Assembly: GCA_023389175.1 (NCBI GenBank)
Contig: JAEWEW010000256.1
Coordinates: 1 to 10,331, forward strand
Origin: Pseudomonadota bacterium
Lineage (GTDB): Bacteria; Pseudomonadota; Gammaproteobacteria; Burkholderiales; Burkholderiaceae_E
Direction: 5' to 3'
Length of the DNA stretch: 10,331 nt
Under the pieces are notes generated by a model that ran no database searches, was not told the origin of the DNA, and was given only the letters and a program-made list of their open reading frames with translations. The translations under genes and the position numbers were made by a program. Below are positions 5,669-10,331 of the stretch, one piece after another (within the stretch, counting starts at the first letter, position 1; each line of letters starts with the position of its first letter).

Positions 5669-6127
5669 TCAGCGGGTGTCCGTGCGCAGCCGCTGCATGA
5701 ACCACCACAGGTGACCCTCGAGGTCGCGAGCGCCGTAGGTCCGGTCGGTCCAGTAGCCCTCGCCGTAGTCCACCGTCCTGGGCGGCGCGAAGATGCGCGC
5801 GCCGGCCGCGCGGGCGCGCTCGTAGTGGGCGTCGACATCGTCCACCATCAGGCAGAGGCTCTGCGTGTTGCGCCCGCCCAGGCTCGCCGGGCTCGCCTGC
5901 GACGACTGCCACGGCTTCTCCGGCGACTCCGCCCTGCCGGCCTGGCCCACCATGACCAGGCCCTCGCCGAACTCGAGCTCCGAATGCTCCACGGTCCCGT
6001 CCTCGCCGACGATCTTCTCGCGGACCATGAAGCCGAAGGCGTTGCAGAGCCAGTCGATCGCGGTCTCCGCATCGTCGTAGTAGACGGCCGAGCTGATGCG
6101 CGGCCAACCTGCCGGGGTCGGTTTCAT
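5669..6127 (-). CDS. VOC-superfamily (glyoxalase/bleomycin-resistance fold) protein
   Basis: The 152-residue protein has the paired beta-alpha-beta-beta-beta layout of the vicinal oxygen chelate superfamily. The first half contains ISSAVYYDDAETAIDWLCNAFGF (from residue 11), then EHSELEFGEGLVMVG (47-61). The second half has LCLMVDDVDAHYERARAAGA (91-110) and ends in the characteristic YGARDLEGHLWWFMQ (131-145), where Glu137 and His139 lie in the usual metal-ligand region. Proteins of this subgroup are annotated as glyoxalase-like or bleomycin-resistance-like, but most have no assigned substrate and none is implied here. ATG at 6127 is preferred to an upstream extension in the same frame because GAGGAG lies about eight bases before it and the fold starts near residue 11. 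It is a monocistronic minus-strand gene divergent from the acylphosphatase gene. Confidence 0.88.
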   Translation of the reverse strand: MKPTPAGWPRISSAVYYDDAETAIDWLCNAFGFMVREKIVGEDGTVEHSELEFGEGLVMVGQAGRAESPEKPWQSSQASPASLGGRNTQSLCLMVDDVDAHYERARAAGARIFAPPRTVDYGEGYWTDRTYGARDLEGHLWWFMQRLRTDTR

Positions 6128-6332
6128 CCCTTGCTCCTCACGCTGACCTCTGCCGGCCAATGGTTGCACACGCCCTTTTCCCGACCCCGCGAAGCCGCCC
6201 ACCCTTCGGGGATATCCGCGGGCGGCGGCGCCCGGCCGCCATCGCGATTTGCGGCTAAGATGCTCCGGACCGGCTCGGATCCGGGCTTGCCGCGGCCTGC
6301 GGCGAACCTGCCGCGACCTGCACAGGGATCGA

Positions 6333-6695
6333 ATGACTCGCACGAAGACCAGCCCGCCCGATGCCGATCCCGATGGCAGGCCGCCTGCTTCCGATGACGC
6401 GGACACCCGCGACGCGGTCCACGTGATCGCCAGCGGACGGGTGCAGGGCGTCGGGTTCCGGCACTTCGTCCGTCACACGGCGGATGCGCAAGGCTGCGCC
6501 GGCTGGGTGCGCAATCTCCCGGATGGCCGGGTCGAGGCCGTGGTCGCCGGCCCGGCCCATGCCGTGCAGGCCACGCTGGATGCGATCGCGCGCGGCCCCG
6601 ACGCCGCCCGCGTGGACGGGGTGGTCACCCGGCTCGCCCTCGAGGACGAACGCGCGCAGGTGCGCAGACCCTTCGCGCTGCGCCGCGACGCCTGA
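6333..6695 (+). CDS. acyP: Acylphosphatase
   Basis: This small cytoplasmic enzyme hydrolyses carboxyl-phosphate bonds such as acetyl phosphate or 1,3-bisphosphoglycerate. The core begins near residue 28 with VHVIASGRVQGVGFRHFVRH, containing the phosphate cradle and catalytic Arg43, then GCAGWVRNLPDGRVEAVVAG with catalytic Asn61. The Arg-to-Asn distance of 18 equals that of the well-studied enzymes. The whole protein is 120 residues against a usual 90-100 because of about 25 extra N-terminal residues that are Asp/Pro-rich and probably disordered. ATG at 6333 has AGGGA just upstream. No alternative start lies between it and the core, so the extension looks genuine unless a rare start is used. 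It stands alone, divergent from the VOC gene and followed by a hairpin. Confidence 0.93.
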   Translation: MTRTKTSPPDADPDGRPPASDDADTRDAVHVIASGRVQGVGFRHFVRHTADAQGCAGWVRNLPDGRVEAVVAGPAHAVQATLDAIARGPDAARVDGVVTRLALEDERAQVRRPFALRRDA

Positions 6696-6714
6696 CGAAC
6701 CTCCGGAACCTTCT

Positions 6715-6740
6715 CCTCGCGAAGCCTCCGGCACGCGAGG
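6715..6740 (+). terminator. Hairpin after the acylphosphatase gene
   Basis: CCTCGCG (6715-6721) and CGCGAGG (6734-6740) form a perfect 7-base stem with a 12-base loop, 20 bases after the acylphosphatase stop codon. Only a short mixed sequence follows, with no T-run, so intrinsic termination would be weak at best. Confidence 0.4.
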
Positions 6741-6791
6741 CATGACACTTGCGCCGATCGGGCATCGGGTGTGCCGCCGCAGCGGCAGCGC

Positions 6792-6809
6792 CCCATCAAT
6801 CCCATCAAT
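6792..6809 (+). repeat. Tandem 9-base repeat upstream of the FMN reductase
   Basis: CCCATCAAT occurs twice back to back (6792-6800 and 6801-6809), about 20 bases before the start codon of the reductase gene and just ahead of its ribosome site. It is locally AT-richer than its surroundings. It may be slippage or part of the 5' leader; no function is evident. Confidence 0.5.
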
Positions 6810-6829
6810 GCCAGCAACGGAGCGAAGTC

Positions 6830-7393
6830 ATGGCCCAGCATCAGATCGGCGTCCTCGTGGGCAGCCTGCGCCGCGATTCCTTCAACCGCAAGCTCGCCAC
6901 CGCGCTGACGCGCCTCGGGCCGAGCGAGTTCACCTTCCGGGATCTGCGCATCGACGACATCCCGCTCTACAACCAGGACCAGGACGCGAACCAGCCCGAG
7001 CCGGTCAAGCGCCTGAAGAAAGAGATCGAGCAGTGCCAGGGGATCATCTTCGTGACCGCGGAGTACAACCGCTCGATCCCCGGCGTGTTGAAGAACGCCA
7101 TCGATTCCGCATCGCGGCCGTACGGCAAGAGCGCATGGAAGGGCAAGCCGGCCGGCGTGATCGGCGCGTCCATCGGCTCGATCGGCACCGCGCTTGCGCA
7201 GCAGCACCTGCGCAACGTCCTGGCCTACCTCGACATGCCGACCATGGGGCAGCCCGAAGCCTTCATCCACGCGACCGACGGCCTGTTCGAGGGCAATGGC
7301 GACATCGCCGCCAGGAGCCGCGAATTCCTGCAGGGCTGGATGAACCGGTATTGCGACTGGGTGCGCATGCACGCCGGCCGCGCCACCCGGTGA
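6830..7393 (+). CDS. NAD(P)H-dependent FMN reductase (ChrR/azoreductase-like flavodoxin fold)
   Basis: The 187-residue protein belongs to the NADPH-dependent FMN reductase family, which includes chromate and quinone reductases and azoreductases and works as a soluble dimer. The FMN phosphate loop is GSLRRDSFNRKLA (11-23), and the isoalloxazine-binding segment is VTAEYNRSIPGVLKNAIDSAS (from residue 75), with the conserved EYN and Pro-Gly-x-Leu-Lys-Asn. GVIGASIGSIGTALAQQHLR (109-128) forms the third flavin loop. The start at 6830 is chosen because CGGAG lies about eight bases upstream and the flavodoxin strand begins at residue 6. The frame stays open to 6749, but that extension is low-complexity Ala/Gln/Ser and unlike the family. 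Quinone or redox-stress detoxification is plausible; the physiological electron acceptor is unknown. It precedes the SUF operon on the same strand but is separated by its own promoter region. Confidence 0.92.
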   Translation: MAQHQIGVLVGSLRRDSFNRKLATALTRLGPSEFTFRDLRIDDIPLYNQDQDANQPEPVKRLKKEIEQCQGIIFVTAEYNRSIPGVLKNAIDSASRPYGKSAWKGKPAGVIGASIGSIGTALAQQHLRNVLAYLDMPTMGQPEAFIHATDGLFEGNGDIAARSREFLQGWMNRYCDWVRMHAGRATR

Positions 7394-7412
7394 GCGCCGG
7401 CTGAGCGCCGGC
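7391..7412 (+). repeat. Tandem 11-base repeat spanning the reductase stop codon
   Basis: TGAGCGCCGGC occurs twice in tandem (7391-7401, 7402-7412) and is followed by a further TGAG. The first TGA is the reductase stop codon. The later TGA copies fall in other frames, so the repeat does not add an in-frame backup stop. Replication slippage is the simplest origin. Confidence 0.55.
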
Positions 7413-7420
7413 TGAGTTCC

Positions 7421-7450
7421 CGCCCGGGTACCCCTGAGGGCAGGCGGGCG
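7421..7450 (+). terminator. Possible weak terminator hairpin before the SUF promoter
   Basis: CGCCCG (7421-7426) can pair with CGGGCG (7445-7450) around an 18-base loop that contains a short CCC/GGG stem. It lies between the reductase stop and the SUF promoter. There is no T-tract, and the right arm would overlap the expected -35 position of that promoter. Confidence 0.25.
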
Positions 7451-7451
7451 T

Positions 7452-7464
7452 CGGTCCCGGACCG
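7452..7464. promoter_or_regulatory. Upstream palindrome of the SUF operon promoter
   Basis: CGGTCC-C-GGACCG is a perfect 13-base palindrome that ends two bases before the -10 box. It uses the same GGTCC/GGACC pentamer as the downstream inverted repeat at 7471-7491. A second binding site for the adjacent Rrf2 regulator is a reasonable inference. Confidence 0.45.
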
Positions 7465-7466
7465 GG

Positions 7467-7472
7467 TATAAT
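7467..7472 (+). promoter_or_regulatory. -10 box of the SUF operon promoter
   Basis: The sequence is a perfect TATAAT, conspicuous in this GC-rich context, 35 bases before the regulator ATG. At spacings of 16-18 bases upstream there is only G/C-rich sequence with no resemblance to TTGACA, and there is no TG extension. The promoter may therefore need an activator or be weak until derepressed. Transcription would start near 7479, inside the downstream inverted repeat. Confidence 0.6.
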
Positions 7473-7491
7473 GGGACCTCTTTGGTCCTAT
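7471..7491. promoter_or_regulatory. Inverted repeat overlapping the SUF promoter start site, candidate Rrf2 operator
   Basis: GGACC (7474-7478) and GGTCC (7484-7488) are exact complements around TCTTT; adding the outer AT pairs gives a 21-base dyad, ATgGGACC-N5-GGTCCtAT, with one mismatch per arm. It overlaps the last two bases of the -10 box and the predicted transcription start, a classic repressor position. IscR-type regulators bind dyads of about this size. The likely ligand is the Rrf2 protein encoded immediately downstream (inference). Confidence 0.55.
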
Positions 7492-7507
7492 AAACCCGAC
7501 TGCCGCC

Positions 7508-8014
7508 ATGCTAAGGATCAGCAAGCTTGCCGACTACGGCTGCCTGGTGATGGGTCTCATGGCCCGCGAGCCGGCCGGCGTGCACTCCGCGTCCAGCCTT
7601 GCCGCGACGCTCGGCCTCGGCGTGCCGACCGTCAGCAAGGTGCTCAAGGCGCTGGCTCGTTCGGACCTGGTGACAGGCGTGCGCGGGCTGCACGGCGGCT
7701 ACATGCTCGCGCGGCGCCCGGAGCTCATCACTGTAGCGGACATCGTCGACGCGCTCGAAGGCAAGCGCTTCGCGCTCACCGAGTGCGGGGCCGGCCTGGG
7801 ACGCTGCAGCATCGAGAAGAGCTGCCACACCCGGCACGGCTGGCGCACGATCGGCGAGACCATCCGGCGGGCGCTGGAGGAAGCGAGCCTCGCCAGCCTG
7901 GTGCGGCCGGAGCCGGCGGTCGCCGGTGGCCAGGCCACCGTGATGATCGCCCGCCCGGTGCGGCGCGCGGCGGGCGCGAGACCCATGACGCAATCGACGG
8001 AAACCACGACGTGA
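7508..8014 (+). CDS. Rrf2/IscR-type SUF operon transcriptional regulator
   Basis: The 168-residue protein is a winged-helix regulator of the Rrf2 family, of the type found at the head of suf operons in Xanthomonas and related bacteria. The N-terminal LRISKLADYGCLVMGLMA (2-19) starts the DNA-binding domain, the recognition region is LGLGVPTVSKVLKALAR (35-51), and the wing is VRGLHGGYMLAR (58-69). Three cysteines, Cys93, Cys100 and Cys106, lie where IscR holds its [2Fe-2S] cluster; the spacing here is C-x6-C-x5-C rather than the C-x5-C-x5-C of IscR. It probably senses Fe-S status and represses its own operon through the dyads around the -10 box. About 35 C-terminal residues are Arg/Ala/Thr-rich and look disordered. 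ATG 7508 has no clear ribosome site, but the homology begins at residue 2. Its TGA (8012-8014) adjoins or overlaps the sufB start. Confidence 0.92.
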   Translation: MLRISKLADYGCLVMGLMAREPAGVHSASSLAATLGLGVPTVSKVLKALARSDLVTGVRGLHGGYMLARRPELITVADIVDALEGKRFALTECGAGLGRCSIEKSCHTRHGWRTIGETIRRALEEASLASLVRPEPAVAGGQATVMIARPVRRAAGARPMTQSTETTT

Positions 8015-8016
8015 GC

Positions 8017-9522
<1,506 letters not shown>

Positions 9523-9544
9523 GAATCGCCAGGAGAATCACCCA

Positions 9545-10331
9545 ATGCTCTCTATCAAGGACCTCCAGGTGTCGGTCGAAGGTCGGCAGATCCTGCGCGG
9601 GCTGGACCTGGAAGTCGGATCCGGCGAAGTGCACGCCATCATGGGACCCAACGGCTCGGGCAAGAGCACGCTCGCGCAGGTGCTTGCCGGGCGCGACAGC
9701 TTCACCGTGGACGGCGGCTCGGTTGTCTGGGACGGCCGCAACCTGCTCGAGCTCGCGACCGAGGACCGCGCCCGCGAAGGCCTCTTCCTCGCGTTCCAGT
9801 ACCCGGTGGAGATCCCGGGCGTCTCCAACGCCTACTTCCTCAAGGCCGCGGTCAACGCGGTCCGTCGCCATCGGGGCGAGCCGGAGCTCGACGCCATGGA
9901 CTTCCTTGCCCGGGTCAAGCAGGAGATGAAGGCGGTCGGCATGAAGGAGGAGTTCCTCTACCGGTCGGTGAACGAGGGTTTCTCCGGCGGCGAGAAGAAG
10001 CGCAACGAGGTGCTGCAGATGGCACTGCTCGAGCCGCGGCTCGCGGTGCTGGACGAGACCGACTCCGGGCTCGACATCGACGCGCTGCGGGTGGTCGCCG
10101 ACGGCGTGAACCGGCTGCGTGACCCCGAACGCTCGATGATCGTCATCACCCACTACCAGCGGCTGCTCGACTACATCGTGCCGGATCGCGTCCACGTCCT
10201 GGCCAAGGGCAGGATCGCGAAATCCGGTGGCCCGGAGCTCGCCCGCGAGCTCGAGGAGCGCGGTTACGAGTGGATCGTCGGCCCGGCCGCGGCGCAGGCG
10301 CCGTCCGCCGGCACGCGCGGCACCGCGGCGG
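9545..10331 (+). CDS. sufC: Fe-S assembly ATPase SufC (3' end beyond window)
   Basis: SufC is the ABC-type ATPase that drives conformational change in the SufBCD scaffold complex; it is cytosolic despite its transporter-like fold. Visible motifs are Walker A GPNGSGKST (34-42, Lys40), Q-loop FQYPVEIPG (84-92), the signature FSGGEKKRNE (146-155), Walker B LAVLDETDSGLD (166-177) and the H-loop ITHYQRLL (201-208, His203). The Suf-specific DETDSGLD with Glu171 and Asp173, together with Lys152, matches E. coli numbering. AGGAG lies nine bases before ATG. The frame is still open at residue 262 when the window ends, whereas E. coli SufC stops at 248 shortly after the equivalent of LEERGYEWI. The extra residues are Ala/Pro/Gly-rich (PAAAQAPSAGTRGTAA), so this protein has a C-terminal extension of at least about 16 residues, or a fusion. 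sufD would be expected next. Confidence 0.96.
   Translation, partial: MLSIKDLQVSVEGRQILRGLDLEVGSGEVHAIMGPNGSGKSTLAQVLAGRDSFTVDGGSVVWDGRNLLELATEDRAREGLFLAFQYPVEIPGVSNAYFLKAAVNAVRRHRGEPELDAMDFLARVKQEMKAVGMKEEFLYRSVNEGFSGGEKKRNEVLQMALLEPRLAVLDETDSGLDIDALRVVADGVNRLRDPERSMIVITHYQRLLDYIVPDRVHVLAKGRIAKSGGPELARELEERGYEWIVGPAAAQAPSAGTRGTAA

Noticed and set aside
4887..6107. Minus-strand open frame across the permease and VOC region
   Set aside because: It crosses two recognised genes in the wrong frame or strand and has no recognisable domain.
6194..6261. GCCGCCC/GGGCGGC dyad and TAAGAT as a regulatory region for acylphosphatase
   Set aside because: TAAGAT has no -35 partner at the right distance, and the 7-base GC dyad with a 19-base loop is expected by chance at this composition.

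Overview
The window is a high-GC, gene-dense bacterial chromosome segment with eleven protein-coding genes, two of them partly hidden at the ends of the window (a GMC oxidoreductase cut at the left edge and sufC running off the right edge). I see no tRNA, rRNA, CRISPR array, insertion sequence, phage gene or integrase. The GC richness, a Bug/TctC-type periplasmic binding protein and an Rrf2-type SUF regulator placed directly before sufB together suggest a pseudomonadote, most likely a betaproteobacterium of the Burkholderiales type. That placement is an inference from gene content, not a phylogenetic result.

Left half (1-5631), a probable organic-acid catabolic and transport neighbourhood. 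Two minus-strand genes, a Bug-family solute-binding protein followed by a GMC FAD-dependent oxidoreductase, diverge from a plus-strand pair encoding the large and small subunits of an aconitase/isopropylmalate-dehydratase-type hydro-lyase. The two subunits overlap by a GTGA junction and are preceded by a good sigma70-type promoter with a palindrome in its spacer. Converging on this pair from the right are a PEP mutase/isocitrate lyase superfamily enzyme and a small cupin, three bases apart on the minus strand. A TauE/SafE-type membrane permease is divergent from them. A hydratase/isomerase next to a C-C lyase of the isocitrate lyase superfamily recalls methylcitrate or 2,3-dimethylmalate chemistry, but the substrate cannot be read from this sequence.

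Middle (5632-7393), small housekeeping-type genes: a VOC/glyoxalase-fold protein (minus), an acylphosphatase with an acidic N-terminal extension (plus), and an NAD(P)H-dependent FMN reductase (plus). GC-rich inverted repeats without U-tracts lie between the convergent pairs and after the acylphosphatase.

Right part (7394-10331), the start of a SUF iron-sulfur cluster assembly operon: Rrf2 regulator, sufB, sufC; sufD, sufS and others may follow beyond the window. The promoter has a perfect TATAAT flanked by two inverted repeats built from the same GGTCC/GGACC pentamer, which looks like an autoregulatory operator.

The longest gene-free gaps are 6128-6332 (205 bases, between divergent VOC and acylphosphatase genes, where I found no convincing promoter) and 1467-1652 (186 bases, holding the hydro-lyase promoter); no gap exceeds 300 bases. 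I found no clear evidence of an undescribed defence or mobile system. The most interesting items are the unassigned hydro-lyase/lyase module and the regulatory architecture before the hydro-lyase and SUF operons.
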